From: Aurifilum marmelostoma
Lineage: Eukaryota > Ascomycota > Sordariomycetes > Diaporthales > Cryphonectriaceae
Assembly: GCA_027559495.1 (NCBI GenBank)
Contig: JAMXSV010000009.1
Coordinates: 181,964 to 245,963, forward strand
Length of the DNA stretch: 64,000 nt
Direction of reading: 5' to 3'
The translations under genes and the position numbers were made by a program. Each line of letters begins with the position of its first letter. The stretch's first letter is position 1. The notes beneath the pieces were generated by a model. The model was not told the DNA's origin, searched no databases, and saw only the letters and a program-made list of their open reading frames with translations. This document shows positions 22,001 to 37,020 of the stretch, one piece after another.

Positions 22001-22790
22001 TAAATAACTTCCTTATTCTATACTATAGAAAAAATAAGAAAAAAGCATAGAAAATTATATTTAATATTTAATAAGCCTATAAAATTAAAGTATAGGGATA
22101 AGCTATCTAATATTTAAGCATATAAATAGTAAGGAATAAAGCAATAAAATAATTATTTCTAGTCTATAATGCCTATATTAAGAAGATTACTAAATATTTT
22201 AAGCTAGAAAATAGTATTATACTAGCTATATCTTTGCTTTAGATTATATTTAGAAAAAATAAAAAGCAAGCAAGCTAGCAAACTATTAAGGAATACTAAG
22301 AAAAGATTAGATTTATACTCTATATAAGTATAATATTATATACTAATATAGCATTTACTATTATCCTGCTCTTTTACTATCTAATAAACCCAAATTCTAA
22401 GTATATAGCAGCTATAAATTAATGCATTTGCTATCTCTTTAGCATAAGGATACTTAGAATTTACTTTAAGCAAAGTACAGAATATATAGCTTAGATCTTC
22501 TTAATTTTCTTAAATATCTCTTTTGCTAATAATCTAGAAATGCATTATTCCTCTTAAAGATATATAATAATGCTATATAGTAATCTAATCTACTAGCAAG
22601 CAGTATACTAAAGCACTATTACTATCTTAACTATAAAAGCTAAATTGCTAAGGATAGAATATATAATAAAAGAAATAATAGCCTTAAAGCAATTATTTAA
22701 GAAAATTAAGCTAAATCTAAAAAGGAATATATAGAGAATCTATAATAATAATCTTTAAATAATTAGATTAATTATTAAGAAAAGCATAAG
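19100..22790 (+). pseudogene. Degenerate copia gag-pol remnant
   Basis: The plus strand contains fragments in the order expected of a Ty1/copia polyprotein: a reverse transcriptase N-terminal region near 21,540-21,660, followed near 21,730-21,790 by a segment with copia-like NAFLNA, and an RNase H-like end near 22,610-22,790. Frames are broken by many TAA and TAG codons, consistent with C-to-T and G-to-A mutation. The left boundary is approximate. The 3' end is cut by element B and part of the RNase H end seems missing. Confidence 0.65.
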
Positions 22791-23267
22791 TATTATAACT
22801 CATCCAATATGCAGGTTATAATAAGAATTGCAGCACAGTACTAGAGCTACCCGAAATAAATCCTAGAGAGCTAAGAGTTCAATACTCTAATACAGAATCA
22901 GCATAATAAGGATTATATAACCCAGAGTTAAAATTTATAACTAATTAAATAGAATAGCTTAGAATATAAGTTATTTAAAGCTATCTAGATATCTTAAATA
23001 TATTGCTATCTAAGTTATCTAATTAAAAAATAAAAGATATAAAAGATATACTTATTATTAACTAAATAAATTATTTATATATAATTCTTTAATTATTAAT
23101 TTAAATATTATCTTTATTATAAGTAATAGCTTTATTACTAGTAATATACTATAAAAGATTTTTAAATTAATTTCTACATTTATTAAAGCATATTTTAATA
23201 TCTTACTTGCTTAACATAAATCCTTATATACTTATTATATACTTTAGTTATAATAGTGCTTATTATA
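22791..23267 (+). repeat. Left (5') LTR of gypsy element B
   Basis: 477 bp direct repeat, matched by 37,021-37,496. The first 105 bp also match the unmutated relic at 37,919-38,023, which shows what the sequence looked like before RIP. Confidence 0.85.
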
Positions 23268-23359
23268 TTTTAATAACTTTTATTCAAGTATAATTTAGTA
23301 TACTCCTTCTTAAGTAATATAGAAATATAATATTTCCCTAAATACTAATTTTTTCTATT

Positions 23360-24790
23360 ATAGATAAAGCCTTAGCTAATATAGAACTATAGCAAATTAT
23401 TACTACTCTATAAGCTTATATTTAGAAACTTAAAGAATTTAGTAATAATTAAGTTAAAATTTATAAAATAAATAAGCTAATCCCTTATAAAGAATTAAAG
23501 AGCATTTTTTAAGCTTTTATTATTTAATATGAAGCTTATTTCCTTTATTACTTAATATAATTTATAAATAAAATAAAGAAGGCAGTTTTTATAGAAACTT
23601 AGCTAAAAAGTAATACTCTTACTTAGTTTAAGCTTTTGCTATGCAATTATCTTAATAATTAATCTATATTTAATAATTGCAATAAAGAAATTAAAGCTAT
23701 TTTTAACTTATTCTTAAGCTTTAAAAAAGCACTAAAGAATATATTTAGCAATCCTAATAAAAAATAAATAGCAAAATAAAGCTTTATAAATCTTAAGCAA
23801 ATTAGAGCTGCTTTAGACTATATAGCTAAGTTTTGCTAGTATATAGAAAGAGTTAGTTAAGAAGATAAAGCATTAATTTTTTAATTTTATAAAAAACTAA
23901 AGAATAATATTAAAAATAAACTCTATAAGGTAAACTAATTTAATAATTTAGCAAAATATATTGCTATAATAATATATATTAATAATTATATTTTTAAATG
24001 TAAGTAAGAAAAAAAATTATAAAGGCAATAGCTAATTATAGAAATCTAAAACTCTAGCTAATAGTAAAAAGTGCTATTAATTTTATCAAAATTACTAAAG
24101 CAAATAATAGAATTATATAAGTATAGCATAAAGTAGTAGTATATATATTAGCTTAATAAAACTAAATACTACTTATTAATATAATAACTTTTAAATTTAA
24201 AGCAAAGATAATAGGGCATACTTTAATTATAAAAAGCTTAAATACTTTATATAAGAATATTATTAGCTATAAAAAAAGTAATAGTAATCTATTTAAGAAG
24301 AATAATAACTTAATATTGCTATATATTAGAAACTTAATTAGCTAAATAAAAATATTCTAATAAAGCAAGTAATAGACTTTATTAACTATAAATTACTTAG
24401 TTAGACTATATATTATAATAATAGTTGCATATTGTATCTTTTAAAGCAAGAAGATTTAGAATAATTTCCTTAAAAACTTAAAGAATAATAATAACTTGCT
24501 ATTAAAAGCAGAACTTTGTTAAAAAGTAAATAATTAGATTATTCTACTAACTCTTTAAATTAGAGATTTAAAAATAAATAAGATTTAGAGAAATTTTTCC
24601 TATAGCACTATCTTATATAGCTTGCAATCTATAATAAGTATATATTAGATACTATAGCATCCCTAGCCTATAATAGGCGCAATAATAACTTAGAAAATGC
24701 AGATTTTACCTTAGTACTTATAAAAGAAAATATAATAAGAATATTTACTCTTAAAGAGAAAATATTTTAGAATAAATAACTTAATAATCT
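23360..24790 (+). pseudogene. Degenerate gypsy gag remnant
   Basis: Downstream of the left LTR of element B the plus strand reads as a capsid-like protein interrupted by stops, with a recognisable capsid core near 23,500-23,720. Coordinates are approximate. The segment ends where element A inserted at 24,799. Confidence 0.5.
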
Positions 24791-24798
24791 ATCTAAGC

Positions 24799-25020
24799 TG
24801 TAAAAGGCCTAGCTAAGGGGTGTGCACCCAATTGGGGGTCTATTACTATGAATATTCTAGCTTAGGGAGTAATAGAAGAAAGATAAGGAATTTTCTATCT
24901 GCGAGGAGCTAAAGAGCTACTCTATGGGTATAGCGTAGCATGCGTATCATATAGCGCGTTATATAGCGTTCCTAGCTTTAGTAGCTGCTAAAGCCTTATA
25001 TATAGCCTTAGCCTATAATA
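24799..25020 (-). repeat. LTR of gypsy element A (left copy, 3' LTR in element orientation)
   Basis: 222 bp from TGTAAAAGG to CTATAATA. Its outer (left) end is less mutated than the matching end of the other copy. Confidence 0.92.
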
Positions 25021-25999
25021 TTACTCCCCTCCCTTCCTCCTCCCAAATAGTTTATTCTACTCCCTATCTTCTTCTTCCTATAACTATCTCCCACCTCCCT
25101 TCTTAGGTAAGACCTCCTTCTATCTATTCCGTTCTATACTCCCTACCTACTATCTCTATGCTTATGCTGCACTTCCGAGCAGCTACTTATAATAACTAGC
25201 TGCAAAAAGGCTAAGACTACTAATAGCTCTGCCTTAAGCAGTACCCTATATAATAATAGCTGCTCTAGAGCTCCTTTTAGCCCTCTTAACTATAATTAAA
25301 CTATTATTGCTACTTGCTGCTAGAAGGCTATTTAGAATGCTATTATTAAGTTCCCTTATAGCCTAATATTTAATTACTTTAAAAGTAAAAGTTTCTAGCT
25401 TCTTATTTACTTTCTAATTACTAATATAATTATAAATATTTATAAAATATTTTATTTTAAGTATATTACTTACTTAGCTACTAATTCTAGCATATTCTAT
25501 ATTAATATTACTAGTAAGTAGCTGCTCTTTATTTGCTTTTCTCTTATTTGCTAATCTAAATAAGCTTAAGCAAGTAGTATCTTTATTACTCTTATATTAT
25601 TAATAGCAAAAATACTAGTTATATTTATATTATAGTATATCTTTTATAAGCTTTATTCTTTCTGCTACTTCTTAGCTAACTTTTTCTTCTTTTTTAGCTT
25701 GCTTATAATTCTAATATAATTAATACTATTACTATATTAGCTTTAGCTGCTTAAGATTTTAACTTTAGTAATTCTAATAAATCCTCTTTTTTATTAGCTG
25801 CTTAAATGCTACTAATTTGCTTCTTAAACTCTATTGCAGCTTAATATAATGCTAATTAAGCTACTTTATTCTAATATAAAAAAATATAGCTAAAAAAGGC
25901 TATTATTAGTTCTAATACTAGCTTCTTTACTGCCTTCTTTAAAGGTAGTATATTAGGCTTAAATAAGCTATGCTTTTATTATATAAATAGCTGCTCTTT

Positions 26000-28900
26000 C
26001 TTAGTTTTATTCTTTCTTTCTAATTACTTATAATTCTATAAGATTAAGCTAATATAGGAGATTTGCAATACTCTTTAGAGTCTTTTTTAGTGCTATATAA
26101 TTTATTTATTAAAAGCTTATTTAGCTATACTATTTCTTTAGCACTTAAAAGTGCTATTATAGCTTTTTTATTGCTTTAGATAAGAAGAATAATAATAAGA
26201 ATAAAAATAATAATAAGAATTAGATTAAATAAGTTTTAGATTAGCTTATCTTACTTATCTTTAGTAGTAGCAAATTACTATATTACTTTATAGCTATTAG
26301 ATGCTTAGTAGTTAGTAGTTATTATTAAGCTTTTTTTTAAAATTTTAGTTTATTGCCTTCTGCCCTTATTCTGCTATATCTCTCTCTTTTTTTTTTTTTT
26401 TTTTATTATTAGGGGGAGGGGGGGGAAAGTTATATATCCTGCTTTCAACTTGCCCTCTATCCTATCGAATTTCCTTTCTTCTCTAATATCTTATTTCTTC
26501 TTAACTCTATAGTAAGTAATTCTAATTTTCCTTTTTCTCTTCTAGCTTAAAGTTAGCTCCTTAGCTAATACAAAGCAGCTCTTTAACTCTTAATATAAGT
26601 AACTTTCTTTATAAAAATAAAGAGCTTACTTAATATCTTTGCTAAAGCTTTAATTATAATATTAAATTTATTATTTGCTTATTTGCTATTTAATTATCTA
26701 TTTACTTTTGCTTAGCCTAGAATTTCTTAGATTGCTAAGCTATCCCTTATAGCTATTATGCTCTTATTATATTCTAGAATTCTAGCTATTATTATATTAA
26801 TAGTTTTAGTATATTCTTATCTTTTTTATTAGCTCTAAAGCAGTTTACTAGCTGCTAACTTTACTAGTTAGTTCTTTTAACTACTACTCTTGCTTAAAAT
26901 ATTTAATATTTTGCTATTTTATTAATATTCTTTATTTCCCCCTTTTTCTAGCTTCTATTATACTAATTTGCTACTTTTTAGCTTTATAAGAATAATACTC
27001 TCTATACTTAATATAGCTAAGCTAGCTTCTAAGAAAGGCAGTCTATTGCTATATTCTTAAGGGATAGCTATATATTATTTCTAGTAGCGAACTATTCTAC
27101 TAATACTCTTCTCTAGTTTGCGCTTTCTTTTATTTATTGCTAAGTTACTGCTATAACTGCTTGCGCAAATTCTATTAACTTCTTTAATTATTTTATAAAA
27201 TCTTCTGCTTTTATATATAGTAAGTAAGCTAGTACTATAAAGTATTCTACCTCTTAAATAATATTAGTATAGTATCTATATTAAAAGAAGAAAGGGCTTA
27301 GTCTAATTATAGTAATATTTCTATTATTAATAGCTAATTATATGCTTACTAGTAGCTATAGCTAATTCTTTTATATATATATTATAAATACTTTTAAGTA
27401 GTTAAAGACTTTCTAATTAGCTCTTTTAGTTACTTTATCTATTTTCGGGTAGTAGGTAATGCTTAAGCGCTACTTAATTCTAGTTAACTTGCATAGGCAT
27501 TGCTAGAAAGATCCTATTTAGTTTATTCTCTAATTGCTTATTAGAGCTTTAAGAAAACTATAATATCTCTAATAGCAGCTTATAAACTGCTTAATATAAG
27601 CTTTAGCATTTATTATATATATAGCTTCTAGTATAATAGCTTTGCTTAATTAGTCTATAATAACTATTAAGTACTAAAAGCTATTTTTATTTTTTATAAG
27701 TAAGTTTACTATAAAGTTAATTAAGAGCTTGCTCTATAGCTGCTTAGGAATAAATAAGGGCTTAAAAAGCCTTTTTTTATAGTATTGCTATATAGTCTTC
27801 TATCTATAGATATTATAATTCTAAGTAAATCTCTATACTATTTTATATAAGCTAGGCTAGAAGTATAAGCAGCTTAGTAGCAAAATAGTAGTATTTTGCT
27901 CTAGATATCTGCTTAGATAGAAATTATATATATTTTATATTAATGCAATTTATAATAATTCTTATTCTAGTATTTATATTCTATCTTAGAATTTAAGAAT
28001 GCTTTTTAAATTAATTTTGCATTTAGCAATAAATATATTTAGAGAGTTTCTATTGCTAGTTTTAAAATCTGCTAAAAACGCTCTAGCTCTTTCTTTAACT
28101 AGTTAAATAATCTATAAGAACTTTCTATTATTCTATAAAGCAGTATTCTAAGCTATTTAAAAGTCTTCTTATATAAAGATCTAAGTTCTCTTAAAAAGCA
28201 ATTTATTCTAAGCGCTAACTTAGGCAATTTATATAATTTCTTAATAGTCTTACTTCTGCCTAATCTAGTTATTCCTTAATAGCTAGAATTCTCTCTTAAT
28301 AAAGCGCTTATTTATTATTCTATATAGCATATTCTATTTTCTGCAAGAGAGTGCATTAAGGCACTTTATAGCAGCTTCTTTGCAGTAAGTAAGCCTAAAG
28401 CAAAACTGCAATAACTTTTCTAATTAGCGCACTTATTATTTACTAAGCTTCTAAGTAGTTATAAAGTACTTTAAATTCTTATAGTCTAAATAGATTATAA
28501 ATAGCTTCTTTATGCTATAAAGCTTTATATTCTAAGCTTATAAGCAGCTTATAATTACTAATAACTTCTTATTATAGATTTTATAGTTATATTCTATAGG
28601 CAATAGTTATCTAAAGTAATATACTATTAGCTATAATGCTTCTTTAGCATTCTTCTATAATAAGTAGCTACTTAGTAAATAGCTTAAGCAGTTAGCCTTA
28701 AGTATAATATTCTTCTTAGAATTTTACTATATTAATATTAGCTTTAAGATAAATTTAAGCTTAAGCTGCTTAAAGGCTATATTCTTATTATCTCCCTAGT
28801 AAAATAGCATTTCTTTCTTTATAAATGCTAAAAGAAGGCCTATAGTCTTAGAATAGTTCTTAATAAATTAGTAATAGAAATTAGCAAATTCTAGAAAACT

Positions 28901-30900
28901 TTATATATCTTTAAGCATTTTAAGAGCCTCTTAATTGCAAATTGCTATTAGCTTCTTAAAGTTTATATAAACTTTAGTACTTACTTTAATAATAAATCCT
29001 AAATATTTAGTTCTCTAAATGCTAAACTTGCATTTTATAATATCTAAGCTTAAACTAGTAGCTTCTAAAGCTTTAAAAACTTATTCTATCTTTTATTTAT
29101 AGTTCTTCTTAAAACTATTTAAGTAAATAAGCATATTATTTAAATATACTAAGCAAAAGATATTTAAATACTATTATAATGCTAAATTAATATATTACTA
29201 GAAAGTAGCTAATGCCTTTATAAGTCTAAAAGAGATTACTAGCTATTTAAATAAGCTAAATTAAGTATAAAAAGCAATTTTCTACTTATTACCCTCTTTA
29301 ATATAAAGCTTATAAAAAGCAGCTTATATATTAAATTTAATAAACTACTATACCTTTAAAAGATTAAATAAGGTTTTTTTAATAAATAGAAGTAAATATT
29401 AATTAGCTTAGGTAATAGCATTAAGTACGCAATAATTAATATAGAAATGCAGCTTATTACTAGATTTTTTAATAAAGATTATAAGCGCTCTTGCTAATAA
29501 GCTGCTTACTTATATATATCTTAGCTCTAATAGCTCTATAAGAATCTTTTTTAGAATTAATAGTTTATCTCTTAATATTCTATAAAGGGGGCTTTAGGAG
29601 ATTTCTAGCTACTTACTATTTTTATCTTATTCTAAGATAATCTTATAATCTGCTTTCTTATAATATAGTAGCAGCTTCTCTTTCTTTTTTTATTAAAGAG
29701 TTCTGCTTACTATTAAAACTATTTTAGCAGCTTATTCTTTACTAAGGCCTTCTTCTTTAGTACAAATGCCTTATTAATATTAGCTAGGATTACTGCAAAT
29801 AGCTATATCTATACTATTTATAAGCATTTGCTTTATCTTATCTTTATCTTTAGTATAAAAGCGCTTATGCTATTAACTTTTTAGTATACTACTAAAGCAT
29901 AATCTTTTTCTTAAATTTTTAAGCCTACTGCTTGCCTAATACTTAGAAAATACTTATATACTATATAGATAATTTCTTCTTATTCTATTTATAGCTTCTT
30001 TAAGATTATATTATAGTTAAGTTAGAGAATAATATATATCTAAACTTAATATATATAGCTATCTAAGTTAGCCTTAAAATATATTATTTTAAAGATTGCG
30101 CTTAGCTTCTAAATAGCTTAGTTTATTATAGCTTTATAAAGTATTTTTAGTATTATTAAAATATATAAAAAGGCAAGTTTTCTAATAAGCTTTTTATTTA
30201 TAGCATTATAGCAATTATATTCTTAATTTACTAATATATTTATAAATTTAGTTTTATTATATAATAAGTTTATTATAAAAGAGAACCTATTTAGCTTTTA
30301 TTTTATTTTATTTCTATTAAATCTTAGCCTAATAAGCTTCTATATATAATTTTGCGCAGAAGCTACTCTTTTTTCCTTATTAAGATTAATAAAGTTATTA
30401 TTATTATTTATAGTAATAATAGCAGCTTAAATACTGCTTTATATAAGCAGTATAGCTAGTAGAAGGCTATACTAGTTTATATAGTAATCTTCTTTACTAT
30501 ATTAAAAGTATAAATTATTATTCTTTTATCTTTTAATTTCTTTATTTAATATCTATTTAGCGCATTGCTTAGAAGTAATACTGCTTATACCTATAGCATT
30601 AACTCTAATTATTAAGATATCTTCTTACAAGTCTTTTTCTTATTAAGTTCTCTTTTAAAAGATGCCTCTTAAGATAATATTTACTATTAAACTATTTTAT
30701 TACTTAATAAGTCCCTCTATCTTAGAAAAGATTAATAGAGCCTCTTTAATCTATATATAGTAGTTAGTTAGCATACTTATAGAGATAAGTTTATCTTAAA
30801 GCCTAATATTAATAGCTCTTTCTAGAATAGTAAGCTTTGCTTAATTAGGCTATAAAGTACCTCTAGCTTTAGAGAGTACTTATTCCTAAATAGCAAAAAA
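26000..30900 (-). pseudogene. Degenerate gypsy pol of element A
   Basis: Minus-strand coding remnant with the reverse transcriptase core around 29,112-29,162. Boundaries are only inferred from the element's layout; gag would lie toward 31,600 and integrase toward 26,000. Heavily interrupted by stop codons. Confidence 0.5.
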
Positions 30901-31654
30901 AAGAAAAATTGCTAGTTTTTGCATTAATAAATCTTAAAGAGTGCCTATATTATTTATTTAGCCTAATTAGTATTATAATAATAGCTAGCTAGATATTTTA
31001 TAAAGGCTTAAGAATTGCTAGTTTAGTTAGGCTCTTTTAAGTTAAAATAAGAATTAGCTAGCTTCTAAGCAGCTTCTTTAAGATATTTAAATATAGTATA
31101 AAACTTATTATATAAGTTTTTAATAAAGCGGGTATTCTAGCTAAATTTATAGTATATCTAATTTTCTATAAAAGGAACTTTAAGCAATTCTTATTAAATT
31201 TCTTAAGCTAAGGCAGAAGCTTTTATTATATATAAAGTTAGTTATTAAAATTATTATTATTATTATAATTAAAGCCTTCTCTTTAGTTATAAGGGTATAA
31301 GCCTTACTTACTAGCTGCTTTCTATATACTTATATATAATATCTTATTCGCTTTAGTTTTATATAATCTAGCTTTAATAATTATAATATATTGTAGTAGC
31401 GCTTATAGTGCCTCTTTATGCTAATAGCTTAGAGTTTCTTAAGCAGTATAGCTAGCTGCTAGCTTCTCTTTAAAGAGCTAAGTAATATAGGCAAACTAGC
31501 TCTTTTATAGCTTATGCAGTTATTTAAAGGGAGCATATAGATTTAGTTTAAGGCCTTTATCTGCTATAAATAGTAGCTATTATTCTTCTCCTTCCATTAT
31601 TAATTACTGCGCTTAAGTAGCGCTATTGCAGTAGATAAGCAAAGCTAGAATATA

Positions 31655-31876
31655 TATAAAAGGCCTAGCTAAGGGGTATGCATTTAATTAGAAGTCTATT
31701 ACTATAAATATTCTAGCTTAGAGAGTAATAGAAGAAAGATAAGGAATTTTCTATCTGCAAGGAGCTAAAGAGCTACTTTGTGGGTATAGCATAGCGTGCG
31801 TATTATATAGCGCATCGTATGGCGTTCCTGGCTTCAGTAGCTGCCGAAGCCCCATATACGGCCTCAGCCTATAATA
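31655..31876 (-). repeat. LTR of gypsy element A (right copy, 5' LTR in element orientation)
   Basis: 222 bp matching 24,799-25,020 along its whole length. The right third keeps CpG- and GC-containing sequence (GGCTTCAGTAGCTGCCGAAG) where the left copy is mutated. Confidence 0.92.
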
Positions 31877-32199
31877 TAAGCCTATTATATAATAATATAT
31901 AAATAACTTAAAGAAATTAGCACTAATTAGCTAGTATAGTAGTATTAGTTTCTATAATCTAAGAACTTATATATAAACTAAATACCTTATATATAAAATT
32001 CTTTTAAAAAAACTCTTTAGAAGTATCCTAATCTAGAATTATAAAGCAAAATAAATAGAAGACTCTAGAATTAATGCTTTCTATTTTAAGCATTATTAGC
32101 TAGTATAGATTTTATATACTTACTATAGCTATTAGACTTATTTTAAAAAAAAAGTAAAATATAGATAATTTCTAGTTAAGGAAGAAGAATAAATTATCT

Positions 32200-35100
32200 A
32201 AGCTTATAAAGAATTTAAACTATAATTTAGAAAAGTACTAAATAAAAGATATTAAAATGCATTTATTAAACTATTAAAGGATTGCTTAGAATCTTGCATT
32301 AATAGAAAATATAAATAGTAGTAATGCTTTATAAAAAGATATACTATCTATATATAGAATAAAGCATATACTTAGCATATATAGCAATATAGTAGAAAGT
32401 ATTATAAATATACTTAATAATAAGCTAAAGCACTAGTATAGTAAATAGCTAAGAAAACTCTAAAAGAAAAGAATTGCTTATAAAAGAATAATAGTCGATT
32501 AGAACTATAAAGTCTCTATATATAATAGCAGAAAAAAGCTATATATATATATAGCTTAATATAAATATTAATAGCTAATAGTATAGTATATTATTAAATA
32601 ATAGCGTATAAGAGAATTATATATTTTTGAGCATTATTAATATAGCAAAAATACTATAATAGCAGAAAGAGAAGCCCTATATACTTAATACTATAAAGAA
32701 ATAACTTATTATATATAATTAAGAGATAATTAATAAGAAGACTAATTATCTATTTATCTTAAACTAAAAATATATAATACTTATTTCCTTTAATATTATA
32801 AATATAGTATATTGTAATATAATATTAGAATTTCTATAGCTTAAAAAGCATAATTCTTAAATTAATTAAACTACTAGCTAAATCTTTTAGAAATAAGCTA
32901 TACCTAATAAGATGATTATAATTAAAGATGCAGAATAAGATTTAATTACTAAGAATAGCTAAGATAAGCGCTTAAATAAGAACTTAATATATATCTCTAA
33001 ATTAGCAAGAACTAATAGCTTATAGAGAAGAATTATAAATATTTTAAATCTATAAATGCAGATTAAGTATAAATTAAACTTATAAGTAAATAAAGACTAG
33101 CTAAGAAGGCTTAGTTTAGTATAGAGCAATAGCAGTAAGCTATAATAATAAAAATTTATATAAAAATAAAAACTATAGCTTTAGAAACTTAGTCTAGCTT
33201 AGAGTAATTAAGATAAGTTATAAAAATAAATATATTAAGATTTATATAAAGTTAGATAAAGCTAATTAAAATATAATATCTCTATAATATTGCTAAAAAA
33301 TACTTAATAATATCTTCTATTCCTCTAAATAGCAGAAATAGAAAAAGAACTAACTCTAATATTCGCTAATATACTAAAAAAGTATTATAAATTTATAAAA
33401 CTATTCTAAGAAAAATTAGATATAAGATTACTAAAATATAGCTTATATAACTATAAAATTCTATTTAAAAAAAACTTAGCTAAAATTCTTTTTTATTTAT
33501 AAAATAAATAAAGTATAACTTAAGGCATTTAGAGAATATCTTAATAAAAATTTAAAAAAAAGATTATATATAATTATTATAATTACTAGTAAAATATCTA
33601 CCTTTATTTATACTAAAGAAAAATAGCAAACTATAACTTTATATAAATTATAAATAACTTAATAATATTATAATTAAGAATTAGTACTTGCTACTACTTA
33701 TTAAGAAGTTATAAAATTAATTATAAAGTATATAATAATTTATAATATTTAATTTTAAAGAAATATATAATTTTATTAAAATAAAGAAAAATAAAATTAA
33801 AAAAATAGCATTTTGCATTAAATATAGATACTATACATATATAATTATGCTATTTAGATTAATTAATGCACTTATATTTTTTTAGAAAACAATTAATTAA
33901 GTACTTAGAGAGTATTTAAATATTTATATTATTGCCTACTTTAATAATATTCTTATATATTCTTTAAATTTAGTAACTTATAAATAGCATATATAAAAAG
34001 TATTATAAACTCTTTAGAATGCTAAATTTCTTATTAAACTAAAAAAAAGTTACTTTTATATTTAAAAGATTAACTATCTTAGATATATAATTAAGCCTAG
34101 ATGCATTTATATATAAAAGAATAAAATAGAAGCTATTAGGAAATAGCTAATATCTAGAAATATAATAGATATTAAAGTATTTTTTAAATATGCTAATTTC
34201 TATTAATAATTTATTTAATAATACTTAAAGATTATATAACTAATAATAGAATTTATTAAAAAGAATTATTCTTTTTATTAGATAAATAAAGAATAATAAG
34301 CTTTTAATGCAATTAAGAAATAAGTTATATAAGAATCAATTTTAAAAGAAGCTAATTCTAGATAAGAATTTAGAATTGCAATTAATATATTAAACTATAT
34401 GCTTAATAGAGAACTTATTTAATAAGATAATTAAGAAAAACTATATCTTATTGCTAATTTCTCGAAGAAACTTAATAATTTAGAATTATAATATAGAATT
34501 CTAAATAAGGAACTTATAGCTATAGTATATATATTCTAAGAATAGTAATACTATTTTATTAAAGCAAAATACTTAATTAAGGTATTTATAAATTATAAGA
34601 ATCTTATATTATTTACTATAATTAAGATCTTAAATAAATAATAAGTATAATAGGCAAAATTTCTTTTATAATTTAATATTAAAATTAGCTATATTTAAGG
34701 AAAAGAGAATATTAAAGTAAATGCTTTTAGCTAATAATTAGATTATATACTAGTAAATAGAATTAAAGAATAAATACTCTTTAATTAAGATAAGGAAGAG
34801 AATTTTATATAATAATAAGAACTTAATGCAATACTTAGGATTGCACTTTAGGGCAAAAAGCTAGAAAAAATAATTCTTATAGAATAAGAAGAATATATTA
34901 GAGATATATATAGCGCATTTATATATAAATACTAAAGAATTAGGGCTATATATAAATAAATTAAATAATATTAAAATCTCTTAAATTTTAAAATGCAAAT
35001 TAAGGAAATTATTTAGTAATGCAATAGCTATAAGCTTTATAAATTACTATAATTTTTACTAGTATTTATAACTATTTAGCAATTTATTAGTTTAGACTTT

Positions 35101-36200
35101 ATTATTAAGCTATTTATTTTATAAGAACTCTTAACTAAAATATAATATAATAGCATCTTAGTAGTAATTTGCAAATTAAGCAAATATACTTACTTTCTTC
35201 TTTATAAAGAAAGCAATATAGCAGAAGAACTTATATATATATTCTTTAAAATAATTATTGCTAATTATAGTATATTAGAAGAAATTATTTTAGACTAAGA
35301 TAAGAAATTTGCATTATACTTTTAAATATTACTTATAAAATAGCTTAGAGTATACTATAAGATATTAATAGCTTACTATCTATAGATAAATAAATAAATA
35401 TAAAGAATAAATTAAATTATTAAATAATATTTCTAGTACTATATTAATTAAAAATAGAATAATTAAGTTAAATTATTATCTTTAGTATAATTTGTATATA
35501 ATAATATAGATATAAGCATTATAAAAACCTTATTATTCTATATACTTTATAGATATAATTTAATAGCTTATTATAAAGCATTATTAGGGGTAAAAGCAAA
35601 AGCTGCAGAAAAATAAATATAATAACTTAAAAAAGATTTAAGAAGATATTTAATAAAAATTATAATTTATATAAAAATAAATAACTAAATATACTAATTT
35701 TAAAAGAATTGAGAGACTAATTTTATAAAAAGGAAATAAAGTTTACTTGAAATAGAAAAATATTAAAACTATCTAACTAAATAATAAATTTAATTATAAG
35801 AAAATTAGATCCTTTAAAATTTTAAGAAAAATCTTTTTAGTTAACTATAAACTCGCACTACTAGCAGAAATAAGAATATACTTAGTATTCTATATTTTAC
35901 TTCTTAAACTAGCAATAAAAGAAATACTAATAAATAATATAATTAAAGTTATAATAAATAAACTAGAATTTAAAATAGAAAGAATCTTAAAATATAGAGG
36001 CTTGCAGTATAACCTTAAGTACTATATTAAATAGAAAGACTATTTAATAAGCAAAAATATATAGAAATTTAAAGAAAATCTTGCTAATATATAATAAATA
36101 CTTTAGAATTACTAGATAAATTAGTTATAAAAATAGATAGTTAAAACTTAGATTAAAAGAAAATACTAATATAAAATACTACTAATATTCTAAAAATATA
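32200..36200 (+). pseudogene. Degenerate gypsy pol of element B (RT, integrase, chromodomain)
   Basis: Plus-strand remnant continuing element B right of the element A insertion. Reverse transcriptase core near 33,840-33,963, integrase trace near 35,075-35,110, chromodomain-like segment near 35,990-36,090, where a Trp codon has become TAG. Ends are approximate. Confidence 0.65.
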
Positions 36201-37020
36201 ATTAGGAATATATACTATTAATTAAAACCTCTACTAATTAGCAAAATAAATTATTAGTTAGAAAGAAGTACTAGTTAGAGATAGTATTAGGAAAAGAATA
36301 TACTAGCTAAGCTAAATTAGCAACTAGTTAAGAATTTAGCTATATTTTTTAATCTATTAATAATAAAAGAACTTAGATTTACTAAGGATTAATCTATATT
36401 GCTTACTTTAAGAAAAATAGAATTAGAAAATACTTTAGAAAAAGGATCTTTAGGAATTAAGGCCTTAGCGCTTTAGTTAGCCTCCTTAGCAGCTATATAC
36501 TTTGCCTTAGCTTCTTTCTTTTTAATCCTCTCTAATTTCTTAATATTATTAATACTATAATAAATAGTATATATTATCTTCTTAAATTATATTTGCTTTT
36601 ATTTTTAAAGTTGCTTAACTTCTATAGCAATATTATAAAAATGCCCCTTTATAGACTTTAATTAGTTTTTAAAGCATTAATACTAAATACTAATATAGCA
36701 AATTTTAGAGATATTAAGCTCTTAAATATTATAATAAAAGTAATTTAAGTGCATATACTTAGCATAATATAAGGAATCCTTAAGAGATATCTAGCAGCTG
36801 CAGATATCTCTTCTCTTATAGAAAGAATAGAATAGCATAATAATAGCATTTTAAAGAATAATAGAAAGAAGAAAATCCTTTTATTTAGTCTTTTTTGCAT
36901 AAAAGCATAATTTATTAACTTAATTTAATATCTTAATTAGGGAAATATAGCAGAATAGAAAAGATATTAAGAAATCTATAAAAACATTATTAGGGATAAT
37001 AATCTATAGAAAGAAGATAA

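Larger units (their letters stand above)
24799..31876 (-). mobile_element. Ty3/gypsy LTR retrotransposon (element A), RIP-degraded, innermost
   Basis: Two LTRs of exactly 222 bp (24,799-25,020 and 31,655-31,876), flanked by the 5-bp duplication TAAGC (24,794-24,798 and 31,877-31,881). Total length 7,078 bp. The reverse transcriptase is on the minus strand: the reverse complement of about 29,112-29,162 reads like a gypsy catalytic core with the two metal-binding Asp changed to Asn, as RIP would do. Element A therefore runs leftward, opposite to B and C. A purine run (AGGGGGAGGGGGGGGAAAG) lies at 26,410-26,428. No intact reading frame remains. Confidence 0.9.
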
